Shown: positions 1 through 7,472 of the stretch, one piece after another
Numbering within the stretch: the stretch's first letter is position 1
How the letters are laid out: the number at the start of each line of letters is the position of its first letter
NCBI RefSeq assembly: GCF_009208075.1
Contig: NZ_WFKJ01000028.1
Span: 1-40,240, forward strand
From: Poseidonibacter ostreae
GTDB taxonomy: Bacteria > Campylobacterota > Campylobacteria > Campylobacterales > Arcobacteraceae
Direction of reading: 5' to 3'
DNA length: 40,240 bases
Made by a program: the position numbers and the translations under genes
Notes under the pieces: model-generated
Database searches by the model: none
What the model was told of the DNA's origin: nothing
The model's input: the letters and a program-made list of their open reading frames with translations, nothing else

Positions 1-43
1 TATAAATAGTATTTAATAACTTTTATTTTTTTAACTTAATAAG

Positions 44-961
44 CTAAAAGCAATAATAAAGATTAGAAGACTTTTTAGGTTCACATGTATTTATTTTTTG
101 TATATCATCTTTAAATTCATTTTTGAATATTTCTGCTCTATGATTATCTTCCATATCATTTTTTATAAAGTCATATACATCACAATAGTGATTATCATCC
201 ATAATCTCAATAACTTTTTCAAGACATTCATTCATATAAGTTTCGACATATGTATCCTCATCTTTATAAATCTCTTTTATAGTTCTACCTGCTTCAAGTA
301 GTTCATTTATATTTTCATATTCTTTTATTATTTCAAAAATAACTTTTGCAGACTCTTTATCATTAGCAATATTAACATCAGCTATATTTAAAGCTAAAGT
401 ATAAACTTCACTACAGTATCCTGCAAATTCAAATTTATCATCTGATAAAAGTAATGCTTCTTTAGCTTGCTTAATTAAATCAAGTACCCAGTTTTTATCT
501 TCTATATTTGTATTAATTGAAGATATCAAATTATTATAATCAGATAATTCATTTAAATTATTAGAAATTTTTTTATATATACTTCTGGCCCACTGTTTAT
601 CATTTAAAGATTCACTACTTGCAATATTACAAGCAATTGCTTTTAAACATAAGATGTCTTCATCAGATAAATTAATAGCTTTTATATAAAGTTCTTTTGC
701 CCAATCTTTATCATTTAAAATATCTTTTTTTGATATATCATATGCAATACTATTTAGCATATGACTTGATTCACAAGTATCTGTATATATTTTAAATAAT
801 TCTTTTGATAACTCTTTATTATTTCCAAAGTCATCGTTACAAAATTTGTTTGCCCAATAATCAATACAAATATCATCATTTAAGTCTTTAAGAATTTCTT
901 CTAGCTTATCATGATTTTTGTATATTGATTTAATCTTTTTTATTGTTAGGTTTAAACTCAT
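44..961 (-). CDS. Unknown cytosolic protein with alpha-helical repeats (TPR/Sel1-like)
   Basis: A 305-residue acidic protein with no signal peptide or membrane segment. It carries a loose repeat of about 35-40 residues whose best copies contain 'NDKDWAKELYIKA' and 'NDKQWARSIYKK', with weaker versions at 'IEDKNWVLDLIKQA' and 'ANDKESAKVIFEI'. The recurring pattern, (N)DK-x-WA-(K/R)-x-(L/I)-Y, looks like a helical solenoid of the TPR/Sel1 type, which would suit protein-protein interaction. I do not recognise a named family and assign no function. The ATG start follows a GGA-type ribosome site. Just upstream lie 11-bp tandem repeats (1009-1038), and beyond them is an OmpR-type regulator gene on the same strand, so regulation by that protein is plausible. 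The existence of the gene is secure; its role is unknown. Confidence 0.8.
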   Translation of the reverse strand: MSLNLTIKKIKSIYKNHDKLEEILKDLNDDICIDYWANKFCNDDFGNNKELSKELFKIYTDTCESSHMLNSIAYDISKKDILNDKDWAKELYIKAINLSDEDILCLKAIACNIASSESLNDKQWARSIYKKISNNLNELSDYNNLISSINTNIEDKNWVLDLIKQAKEALLLSDDKFEFAGYCSEVYTLALNIADVNIANDKESAKVIFEIIKEYENINELLEAGRTIKEIYKDEDTYVETYMNECLEKVIEIMDDNHYCDVYDFIKNDMEDNHRAEIFKNEFKDDIQKINTCEPKKSSNLYYCF

Positions 962-1008
962 TTTATTTTCCTATGATAGAAAGTTATTATTTCTAATTCT
1001 ACAATAAG

Positions 1009-1038
1009 AATGTCACATTAATGTCACATTATGACATT
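1009..1038 (-). promoter_or_regulatory. Tandem 11-bp repeats, candidate OmpR/PhoB-type operator
   Basis: AATGTCACATT occurs twice head to tail (1009-1019 and 1020-1030), followed by a partial third copy (ATGACATT, 1031-1038). TGTCA therefore recurs at exactly 11-bp spacing, the geometry bound by PhoB/OmpR-family dimers. On the minus strand the repeats lie just upstream of a possible -10 (TAGAAT, complement of 996-1001) for the gene starting at 961, where such activators usually bind. The binding protein is inferred, not shown. Confidence 0.45.
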
Positions 1039-1068
1039 TTAAAAGTTATTATTTTTCTAAACTTGATT

Positions 1069-1701
1069 TTATTTTATAATATATCCTTGATTTCGTCTGT
1101 TTTTTATAATATCTTCTGGCATTTTTCTTTTTAATCTATTTACTAATTGTCTTACTTGATTTGATTCATTCTCATATTCCCATATAGAGTTAATTATAGT
1201 TTGATAATTGACAATTTTTCCTCTATTTTTAATAAGTAAATTTAGAAGATTAAGTTCATTTAGAGTTAAATCAATATTTTTATTTTCTTTATATACTAGT
1301 TTTGAAAGGTTTTTTATAAGTTTTAAGTCAGTACTTAAAGAGATTTCATTTGAGAACTTTTTGTTTAAGTTTTCTAATTTGAGTTTTAATTCTTTTACAT
1401 TAAATGGTTTTTTCATATAATCGTTACATCCGATTGTATAAGCTTCTTCAATTGTATCAATTTCTGTTGTTGCACTTATCATAATCGTATAAGAATCTTT
1501 ATATCTATATTTAATTTCAGTTAATAATTCAATTCCGTTTATCTCTGGGATATCAATATCTATTATAAAAACATCATACATATTATCTAGACTATTTAGT
1601 GCACTTCTACCATCTAAAAAAGATGAAATATCATATTTATTCAAATAACTTTCAATTGCTCTACTCAATAAATAATCATCTTCAATTAACATTATTTTCA
1701 A
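1069..1701 (-). CDS. OmpR/PhoB-family response regulator (orphan)
   Basis: A 210-residue two-domain response regulator. The receiver domain (about 1-115) has the acidic pair in 'IEDD', the phospho-acceptor D48 in 'IIDIDIP', the Thr/Ser position in 'MISATTE', and the lysine in 'MKKPFNVKEL'. The C-terminal part (about 125-210) is a winged-helix trans_reg_C domain ending in 'NRRNQGYIIK'. It should bind DNA as a dimer once phosphorylated. No histidine kinase gene is adjacent, so its partner must be elsewhere. The regulated gene may be the neighbour at 44-961, since 11-bp direct repeats separate the two. The family call is firm; the signal sensed is unknown. Confidence 0.93.
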   Translation of the reverse strand: MKIMLIEDDYLLSRAIESYLNKYDISSFLDGRSALNSLDNMYDVFIIDIDIPEINGIELLTEIKYRYKDSYTIMISATTEIDTIEEAYTIGCNDYMKKPFNVKELKLKLENLNKKFSNEISLSTDLKLIKNLSKLVYKENKNIDLTLNELNLLNLLIKNRGKIVNYQTIINSIWEYENESNQVRQLVNRLKRKMPEDIIKNRRNQGYIIK

Positions 1702-1826
1702 TATATACCTACCAATTCATTGTTATAAAGAAATAATAACAAAAGAATATAAAAAATAATATTAAAATGTGTAAATAAATATATAAAATTTAAATCTGTG
1801 ATTTTTTACTTTCAGTAAATCTATAC

Positions 1827-1832
1827 TATAAT
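1827..1832 (+). promoter_or_regulatory. Probable -10 element for the SH3-domain gene
   Basis: TATAAT lies about 50 bases before the start codon at 1884 in an AT-rich stretch. Campylobacterota sigma-70 promoters usually show a good -10 and a poor -35, as here. Prediction by eye only. Confidence 0.4.
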
Positions 1833-1883
1833 ATTTTAAATTATAAAAATATATTTTTCACTTACAAAAAGGATACAAAAATA

Positions 1884-2450
1884 ATGCGTAAAATTAATTT
1901 TCTATTATTACTTTTAATTAGCTTATCTTCATCAGCTTCTGCTGCAACTTACTATGTTTCAGATGATTTACATACATTTATACATTCAGGACCTAGTACT
2001 AAATATAAAATTGTTGGTAGTGTTAACTCAGGAGAGCGTATTAAAATAATTCGAAAAGACTCAAACTTTACACTAGTAAAAGACTCAAAAGGTCGTAGTG
2101 GTTGGATTAATTCAAAATATGTTTCTAATCAACAAGGTTTAAAAGAACGTTTACCAAAACTTGAAAATAAACTTGCAGAATTAAAAATACAATTAGAAGA
2201 GTATGAAAAAGATATTGAGTCAAAAGCTACTCAAATTACTACTTTAAAAAATACAAATACAAAACTAAATAAACAATTAGAAGAGATTCAAATAGAAAAC
2301 AATGATTTAAACGCAACACTTGATATGCAAAAAAACGACCTATTAATGCGTTGGTTTAGCTATGGTGGAATGGTTGCGGGAGCTGGTCTTCTTTTAGGAC
2401 TTATTATTCCTTTATTAATTCCTAATCGTAGAAATAGAAGTCGTTTTTAA
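1884..2450 (+). CDS. SH3-domain, coiled-coil membrane-anchored protein (TIGR04211-like)
   Basis: 188 residues. A signal peptide (about 1-20, ending 'SSSASA') is followed by a bacterial SH3 domain (about 22-85, with 'GPSTKYKIVGSVNSGERI' and 'GRSGWINSKYV'). Next comes a long coiled coil (about 90-150) rich in Leu, Glu and Lys, and then a C-terminal membrane segment (about 157-180) with a basic tail 'NRRNRSRF'. This order (export signal, SH3, coiled coil, C-terminal anchor) is that of the SH3-and-anchor family that includes E. coli YgiM. The SH3 domain should lie in the periplasm, possibly contacting peptidoglycan. The start is supported by AAGGA upstream. Its precise cellular role is not known. 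Confidence 0.85.
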   Translation: MRKINFLLLLLISLSSSASAATYYVSDDLHTFIHSGPSTKYKIVGSVNSGERIKIIRKDSNFTLVKDSKGRSGWINSKYVSNQQGLKERLPKLENKLAELKIQLEEYEKDIESKATQITTLKNTNTKLNKQLEEIQIENNDLNATLDMQKNDLLMRWFSYGGMVAGAGLLLGLIIPLLIPNRRNRSRF

Positions 2451-2533
2451 ATATACTTTTTTTAGGCAATTTACATTCACTAAACATTAATCTACTATAT
2501 TTAAATTATCTTAATTCTGTAAAAGGATAATTT

Positions 2534-3139
2534 ATGAAATCTTTTGATTTCTTTAGTACATTAATGCCCACAAGTCAACAAAATATTCTTAATAATTGTG
2601 AATTTAAAATAATTCCTCAAGGAATGCAACTTTATGCTCAAGGCGATATTTGTAATGGAATACTTTTTCTAACAAAAGGAAGAGTTCGAGTCGTTCGTCA
2701 AAATGAAAATGGACAAAGTGTATTACTCTACTATTTTTCTCAAGGGGAACAGTGTAATGTAAACTTTACAAGTTCGTATAATTCTGCACCAGCAGTTGGA
2801 ACTGCAATTGCAGAAACTCAATTAGAGGGTTATGATATACCTGTTGAATTAGTTGCTAAACTTTTTATTGAAGATAAAGAGTTTCAAAGATACGTATTTG
2901 ATCAGTATGTAAAGAGACTAGAATCAATGGCAACTGTAATAGAAGAGGTAAGATTTTTAAGTTTAGATACTAGATTACTTCACTGGTTACAATCTCAAGA
3001 ACAAAAAGAAATAAATATTTCACATGAACAATTAGGTGAAATAGTTGGAACATCAAGAGAAGTGGTAAGTAGAATATTAAAAAGTTTTGAAAAAAACAAT
3101 ATTTTAAAACTCTCAAGGAAAAGAATAGAACTTTTATAA
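2534..3139 (+). CDS. Crp/Fnr-family transcription regulator
   Basis: 201 residues. An N-terminal cyclic-nucleotide-binding-like beta barrel (about 10-115) includes 'GDICNGILFLTKGRVRVVRQ'; a dimerisation helix and a C-terminal helix-turn-helix (about 150-195) follow. There is no Fnr-type four-cysteine cluster; the few cysteines (in 'NNCEF', 'DICNG', 'EQCNV') are scattered. The recognition helix 'TSREVVSRILK' carries R175, E176 and R180 in the same pattern as the three DNA-contacting residues of E. coli CRP ('SRETVGRIL'), which predicts binding to TGTGA half-sites. A perfect TGTGA-N6-TCACA palindrome lies at 4780-4795, before the neighbouring tlpA-ccdA-doxX operon, a likely target. The ligand is unknown and could be a redox signal. 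Confidence 0.92.
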   Translation: MKSFDFFSTLMPTSQQNILNNCEFKIIPQGMQLYAQGDICNGILFLTKGRVRVVRQNENGQSVLLYYFSQGEQCNVNFTSSYNSAPAVGTAIAETQLEGYDIPVELVAKLFIEDKEFQRYVFDQYVKRLESMATVIEEVRFLSLDTRLLHWLQSQEQKEINISHEQLGEIVGTSREVVSRILKSFEKNNILKLSRKRIELL

Positions 3140-3152
3140 AATATAAAAGTTC
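3128..3152. terminator. Bidirectional hairpin between crp-like and doxX genes
   Basis: An 11-bp perfect stem, GAACTTTTATA (3128-3138) with TATAAAAGTTC (3142-3152), closes a 3-base loop. It overlaps the stop codon of the crp-like gene and abuts the stop of the convergent doxX-like gene, so it could end transcription from both sides. A strong T-run is missing. Confidence 0.5.
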
Positions 3153-3566
3153 CTATTCCTCTCTAAATTTATCTATTGAAAATCTATTTAACTCAATAAA
3201 GTAAGAAAGAATAAAAAAGAATATTGCATATATCATCTGAGAAGACATTACATTCCAATTTTCTTGTAAACCTGAACCAAATACTAAAAGTACTATTAAT
3301 AATCCTCCTACTAATAAAGCTCTAGCTGTAAATAATCCTAAAATTAGTAAAATACCTAAAATCAATTCGGTAAAAGGAATCATATAAGATGAAATACTCA
3401 CCATAAATTCAGGCAAAATTGTATTAGAAAATTGCCCTATCATCCATGAATTAAAACCTTCTAAATTCAACATTCTAGCAATTCCATGAGTAAGCATATT
3501 TATACCCATGGTAAGTCTTAAAATCAAATAAGCTAATTCTATTGTTTTTTGTTTTGTTTTATTCAT
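3153..3566 (-). CDS. DoxX-family membrane protein
   Basis: 137 residues with four predicted membrane helices, of the DoxX/DoxD-like type: an N-terminal 'ILRLTMGINMLTHGIARM' and a central 'PFTELILGILLILGLFTRALL'-like region with the Gly-rich pattern of the family. DoxX proteins are small membrane proteins linked to quinone-dependent sulfur or thiol oxidation and redox protection, though many members are uncharacterised. It is the last gene of a minus-strand operon after a TlpA-like thioredoxin and a CcdA-like membrane protein, 14 bases after the latter. That context supports a role in membrane thiol and electron transfer. Confidence 0.85.
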   Translation of the reverse strand: MNKTKQKTIELAYLILRLTMGINMLTHGIARMLNLEGFNSWMIGQFSNTILPEFMVSISSYMIPFTELILGILLILGLFTARALLVGGLLIVLLVFGSGLQENWNVMSSQMIYAIFFFILSYFIELNRFSIDKFREE

Positions 3567-3580
3567 ACTTATTCCTTTTT

Positions 3581-4252
3581 TTAAAATAATGATGATTGAT
3601 AATAAATAATGTAAATACCTGCAACAATAAGAAAAACAGCACTTATCTTTTGCATATGAGGTAAAATAAAATTTATCTTTCTACTTATAAAATCTTTTGC
3701 AAAAATTGAAGTCATAATTGTTACTAACATTAGTAAACTAATACCAACAAAATAAGCTACAATATAACTCACACCTAATGCAGTATTCGGTTCACTAAAA
3801 GCTTGAGTTGCAACTACTAAGAAAAGTGGGAATAAACATCCTAAAGCACCAATAGCATAAGCAATTCCAAAGAAGAAAGCTTCTTTAATTTCATTATCAT
3901 GTTTCTTTTGATTCATATGAATATTTACACTAAAATCTTTTCCAAAAAGCATTAATATTGCAACAATAATAAGTATAGCTCCTAAAGAAATAGCTACATA
4001 TTTCATATAACTTTTTATTAATTCTGCTGCTAATACAATAAATCCACTTGCAATTGCATATATCACTAAAATACCTAAAATTGAGAAAAGTGCTAATTTC
4101 AAAGCTCTTAATAAAAGATGAATTTTACTTTGATTTGATACATTATTTCTAGAGATAAAAGAGACTATATAAGCAGGAAGAAGTGCTACTGCACAAGGGG
4201 CAAAGAATGCAAATACCCCTTGAAGAAATGAAAAGTATATAAAACTATTCAT
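3581..4252 (-). CDS. CcdA/DsbD-family transmembrane thiol-electron carrier
   Basis: 223 residues with six predicted membrane helices. It has the two conserved cysteine sites of the CcdA family: C20 in 'FFAPCAVALLPAY' near the N-terminus and a second in 'IGALGCLFPLF' about residue 140. These two cysteines carry reducing equivalents from cytosolic thioredoxin across the membrane to a periplasmic thioredoxin-like partner. The partner is probably the TlpA-like protein encoded just upstream, whose gene overlaps this one by 8 bases (4245-4252), implying translational coupling. It could serve cytochrome c maturation or a periplasmic reductive repair pathway; I cannot tell which. Confidence 0.9.
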   Translation of the reverse strand: MNSFIYFSFLQGVFAFFAPCAVALLPAYIVSFISRNNVSNQSKIHLLLRALKLALFSILGILVIYAIASGFIVLAAELIKSYMKYVAISLGAILIIVAILMLFGKDFSVNIHMNQKKHDNEIKEAFFFGIAYAIGALGCLFPLFLVVATQAFSEPNTALGVSYIVAYFVGISLLMLVTIMTSIFAKDFISRKINFILPHMQKISAVFLIVAGIYIIYYQSSLF

Positions 4253-4721
4253 TTTTTAATGAATCATCTAACAACTTAGTATAATCTTCTAATGTAAGAT
4301 GCCCTCTTTCCATAAATGTAATTTTACCTTTTGAATTAACTATAATTGTTGTAGCTTGTTTCGTTACTCCAAAATCAACCATAAGTTTAGGGTTACCAGC
4401 AACTGATGGATAAACTAATCCATGTTTTTTTGCTAAGTTTGTAAGTACTTCTTTTGTATCTGTTGGATCAATACTAATAGATATAAAATTCACTCTATCT
4501 TTATAAGTTTTATAAACACTATTTAATGATGGCCAATTTTTTGCACAAGTAGGACACCATGACGCTGTAAAATATACTAATGTTGGTTTTTTTGTTTCTA
4601 AAAGACCTTGTAAACTAACTTTTTCACCTGTAATTGTAGTTACATTGAAATCTGGAGCCATTGTAGGTGCTGCAAACATAGTACCTACAAATAGTGCTAA
4701 ACTTAATATTATTTTTTTCAT
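4245..4721 (-). CDS. TlpA-like exported thioredoxin-fold protein
   Basis: 158 residues. A signal peptide (about 1-18, 'MKKIILSLALFVGTMFAA') precedes a TlpA/ResA-like AhpC/TSA-type domain with the redox motif W-C56-P-T-C59. It should be a periplasmic thiol-disulfide reductase fed by the CcdA-like protein encoded next. An oddity is that the usual cis-proline, expected in a '(G)-x-P-T-T' context, appears to be alanine ('VTKQATTIIVNSKG'). That residue shapes substrate release in thioredoxin folds. It is first in a three-gene operon, with AAAGGA before the ATG, a TATAAT at 4753-4758 (complement) and a CRP-like site further upstream. Confidence 0.9.
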   Translation of the reverse strand: MKKIILSLALFVGTMFAAPTMAPDFNVTTITGEKVSLQGLLETKKPTLVYFTASWCPTCAKNWPSLNSVYKTYKDRVNFISISIDPTDTKEVLTNLAKKHGLVYPSVAGNPKLMVDFGVTKQATTIIVNSKGKITFMERGHLTLEDYTKLLDDSLKNE

Positions 4722-4752
4722 AATTTTCCTTTAAATTTTATAAGATAAAGGA

Positions 4753-4758
4753 ATTATA
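4753..4758 (-). promoter_or_regulatory. -10 element of the tlpA-ccdA-doxX operon
   Basis: The complement reads TATAAT, about 32 bases before the tlpA start codon. With the start of transcription about 7 bases downstream (near 4746), the CRP-like palindrome would be centred at -41.5. Confidence 0.5.
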
Positions 4759-4779
4759 TTTAATTAAAAAAAATATGTA

Positions 4780-4795
4780 TGTGATTAATGTCACA
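4780..4795 (-). promoter_or_regulatory. CRP-type operator TGTGA-N6-TCACA
   Basis: A perfect inverted repeat, TGTGATTAATGTCACA, matching the E. coli CRP consensus arms and spacing. It is centred about 41.5 bases before the inferred transcription start of the tlpA-ccdA-doxX operon, the standard class II activator position. The likely binder is the Crp-family protein encoded at 2534-3139, whose recognition helix has the CRP-like R-E-x3-R residues. The sequence match is direct; the binding is inferred. Confidence 0.6.
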
Positions 4796-4800
4796 TAAAA

Positions 4801-4878
4801 CAGATTGCTGTTAGAGATGCTTTGAAAATGGGTATTTCTTTGAACTCTTATATTAAAAATTTTATAGAGAAAATATGA
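4801..4878 (+). pseudogene. C-terminal relic of a HicB/ribbon-helix-helix-like antitoxin gene
   Basis: A 25-codon stretch ends in TGA and reads 'QIAVRDALKMGISLN' then 'SYIKNFIEKI'. It resembles the C-terminal DNA-binding end of HicB-type antitoxins (pattern A-x3-G-x-S-L-N-x-Y-I). There is no start codon in the right place, and the frame is closed by a stop a few codons upstream, so this is the tail of a lost gene rather than a working one. It lies at the edge of the compositionally different module 4903-7366. The family call rests on a short stretch and is tentative. Confidence 0.4.
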
Positions 4879-4902
4879 AAATACCTACAAACTAGGATGG
4901 TT

Positions 4903-6114
4903 TCAATATATTTCCTTTTTTAAAATTTTAATCTCATCTTTATTTGAAAGTCTAATATTAATAGAAAAATCAATATCTGGGTCTTGTAGTCCATCAAGTG
5001 GTGGAATTAGAAAACTTTCCATCGTTACCTTTCCTCCACACTGTACATCTGCAGGTGAACCTGGATAACCATAAAGGTTTTTAAATATTTCCATCTCTTT
5101 ACTATTTTTACTCTCTTTCCTGAAAAGTGTTGCCATATCATTGACTTTACCCAAAATTTGTTTTGCTATTTCAGGTATTTTAGCCTTGTATTGTTTATTA
5201 TTACTGTAATTACCATATTTTCTCAAACTACCCCATGTAAAAGATAACTCTTTGTCTGATGATGGCAGATTTACATAGATCTTGGAATCATCCTCGAACC
5301 ACCAACCTTCATCTTCAGATTTTAATATATCTTGTCCACCCATATTTTTTATGAGTTTGTCTTCTTTTTCTATCTCATACTGACAACTATCCATATTAAG
5401 CTCGTATTTTTCTCTGTGTATTTTACGTGTCGATTTTGCATCTACATGATACTGCATAATCTTTCCATTATCTTCATCTATATAGACATAATAAGTATCT
5501 TTATCTTCCTGATGACTTTTTAAATCTTTATTTATTCCACGGTAGTTTTCAATAACTTTTACTGTTGTACTTGTTTTTTGAGAAGTTGTAACTGTATAAT
5601 AAGGTTCTCTACACATCTGCTTTGCTAATGATTTAGTGGCTTGATTTACTAAGTTAAAATAACTATTTTCAGATCCTGAAACATTTGCCTTAGCAGCCAA
5701 TGAACCTTGACGGTCTTCAATTCTGAGATTTATTGTCACTCTACCTTGCTTAAAAGTTGCGTTTCCTTTCGCCAAATGGGTTGCTTTAGTTAAATTAGGT
5801 GTTATTCGACTATCAGGATCAAAATAATCGCTTGATGTTGTTTCAATTTCCTCATCAATCTCTTCCATCATACTGGGGTCTTCTGTTGTAACTACAGTAT
5901 ACGAACAACGAAAAATATTCAAATCAGTAGCGACCATGCCTGACAAGCCTCTCCCTTCCCATGAAGCATATTTTCCGTTCATAGTAACAGTAAAATCAGC
6001 AGGATTGTAACCAATTGCTACTTGTTCACTTGATGAAGCTTCCAGAACATTTACACTGCATATAAGTAACAATCCTAATATCAATTTTTGTATGTATGCA
6101 AATATATTATTCAT
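4903..6114 (-). CDS. Unknown exported protein, second gene of a two-gene module
   Basis: About 403 residues. I place the start at 6114: on the minus strand AAAGGAG is followed, 6 bases on, by the second of two adjacent ATGs (6117 and 6114); an upstream TTG at 6141 also opens the frame but has no ribosome site. The N-terminus then reads 'MNNIFAYIQKLILGLLLICS', a signal peptide. The mature part is hydrophilic with five cysteines ('FRCSY', 'QMCREP', 'DSCQYE', 'VQCGG'), a 'VSGSENSYF' stretch and several beta-like segments. I do not recognise a family. It overlaps the stop of the preceding gene by 8 bases, so the two are co-translated, and both are richer in G+C than their surroundings. Confidence 0.75.
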   Translation of the reverse strand: MNNIFAYIQKLILGLLLICSVNVLEASSSEQVAIGYNPADFTVTMNGKYASWEGRGLSGMVATDLNIFRCSYTVVTTEDPSMMEEIDEEIETTSSDYFDPDSRITPNLTKATHLAKGNATFKQGRVTINLRIEDRQGSLAAKANVSGSENSYFNLVNQATKSLAKQMCREPYYTVTTSQKTSTTVKVIENYRGINKDLKSHQEDKDTYYVYIDEDNGKIMQYHVDAKSTRKIHREKYELNMDSCQYEIEKEDKLIKNMGGQDILKSEDEGWWFEDDSKIYVNLPSSDKELSFTWGSLRKYGNYSNNKQYKAKIPEIAKQILGKVNDMATLFRKESKNSKEMEIFKNLYGYPGSPADVQCGGKVTMESFLIPPLDGLQDPDIDFSINIRLSNKDEIKILKKEIY

Positions 6115-7366
6115 CATAAACTCCTTTATCATATTTCCCAAAGAGACCCTTTAGCATCTCTTCAGCAGTTTTTGTATCTTTTGGATTTTCTTCACTTTGT
6201 GAAGTACCTCCATCAAATAAACCTCCAAGAGATTTTAATGCATCATCAGCTGTAGCTTTTGATTTTTCAACAGGAATAAACTTACTCAAATCAAATACAG
6301 CTTTTGAAAACTCTACTAAATCCACTTTATCATTTCTTGTTGTTGTCATGGTTAGCATAGCATTTTCAAGTCTAATATCCATAGCATCATGTTTAGATTT
6401 TTTTAGATACGCAGCCTGATAACGCTTTCCTTGAATCTTTCCTTTTTTGTAGTTCTTTATCTCCATATCATTGATTCTATATTTTCCAACCATTCCTTTT
6501 TCATCTTCCGCATTAATAGAAAGATTGATATGAATATAGTAATCACCTTTTTGATAAATAGCATTTTCAATTTTTGTCTTCATCATATTCATACAAGTAG
6601 CACTTGAAAGCTGTTTCCAACCATTTGCTTCAGGTTTTAACATTTCTAAGAGTTGTTGTGCTTCTCCATGAGATCCAACTAGTGGACAAAGAGGTGGTTT
6701 CTTTACAGAAACTTCTGTTTTTTTGTCTACATTCATAGAAGCAGGTAAAGCATATACTGAGTCAGAAATTTCCGCATCATCAAACTTTACTAATTCCATA
6801 CCCTCAAAAGCTATGGTTACATACCCTTTCTCAATATTCATAATTGAAGAGAGTCCATCTTCATCTGCACTTCCTTGAGTAAATTGCGTCATAACATTCA
6901 TGTATTTATGTACTGCATCTACAACTTTGTCATCGTCTGTAACAAGCAAATCTAACTGTTTACCCTCTTCTTCATACTCAAGCGTCCAGACCTGACCTTT
7001 AATGCCTGCAACAGTTTTACTCTCACCTTTTTTAACTATTTTAAAATCAGGTACTTGTGACTCCTCTTCAAAAACTTCTTCTGGCATACCACCATATTTA
7101 GCAGACATCTGTTTCATCTGTTCCATCATGACATCCATATCCATATATTTTGACTTACCACCTTGTTTCATCACTATATAACGTTTATCACCAAGCAGTA
7201 ATTGAGATGATTGTTCCCCTTCAGAATCTGTTGTTATCAGCACATGTTGTGCATCCTTATACTGGACAAGTTGATTCATATTGTCATCCATTTTATACTC
7301 TAAGGTAAAGTCTGCCCATAATATTGAAGATAGTAAGCATATCCCTATTATTATTTTTGTTTTCAT
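6107..7366 (-). CDS. Unknown exported protein (DUF4412-like N-terminal part), first gene of a two-gene module
   Basis: 419 residues. A signal peptide (about 1-18, 'MKTKIIIGICLLSSILWA') is followed by 'DFTLEYKMDDNMNQLVQYKDAQHV', a start typical of exported beta-rich proteins of the DUF4412/LolA-like kind. A Met-rich helix ('MEQMKQMSAKYGGMPEEVFEE') and a section 'VAGIKGQVWTLEYEEEGKQLDLLVTDD' come next. The second half differs and ends in a low-complexity acidic tail. I assign no function. Codon use and base composition (more G and C, many CTG/GGT/CCT codons) differ from the flanking genes, which suggests acquisition from another source together with its downstream partner. Confidence 0.75.
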   Translation of the reverse strand: MKTKIIIGICLLSSILWADFTLEYKMDDNMNQLVQYKDAQHVLITTDSEGEQSSQLLLGDKRYIVMKQGGKSKYMDMDVMMEQMKQMSAKYGGMPEEVFEEESQVPDFKIVKKGESKTVAGIKGQVWTLEYEEEGKQLDLLVTDDDKVVDAVHKYMNVMTQFTQGSADEDGLSSIMNIEKGYVTIAFEGMELVKFDDAEISDSVYALPASMNVDKKTEVSVKKPPLCPLVGSHGEAQQLLEMLKPEANGWKQLSSATCMNMMKTKIENAIYQKGDYYIHINLSINAEDEKGMVGKYRINDMEIKNYKKGKIQGKRYQAAYLKKSKHDAMDIRLENAMLTMTTTRNDKVDLVEFSKAVFDLSKFIPVEKSKATADDALKSLGGLFDGGTSQSEENPKDTKTAEEMLKGLFGKYDKGVYDE

Positions 7367-7472
7367 AGTTTCTCCAATAGGTATTATTTCATATTTCTAA
7401 ATGACTCTATGTAATTAACATCGGTGCCTTTTTCTTAAATTATATAACAATTAATTTAAATAAGTTATTATA

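Noticed and set aside
98-301. Plus-strand open frame of 67 codons opposite the repeat protein gene
   Set aside because: It lies wholly inside the gene at 44-961 on the other strand, has a low-complexity Ile/Phe composition and no ribosome site.
6115-6141. TTG start at 6141 for the second exported protein
   Set aside because: The AAAGGAG ribosome site lies downstream of it and serves the ATGs at 6117 and 6114, which also give a proper signal peptide.
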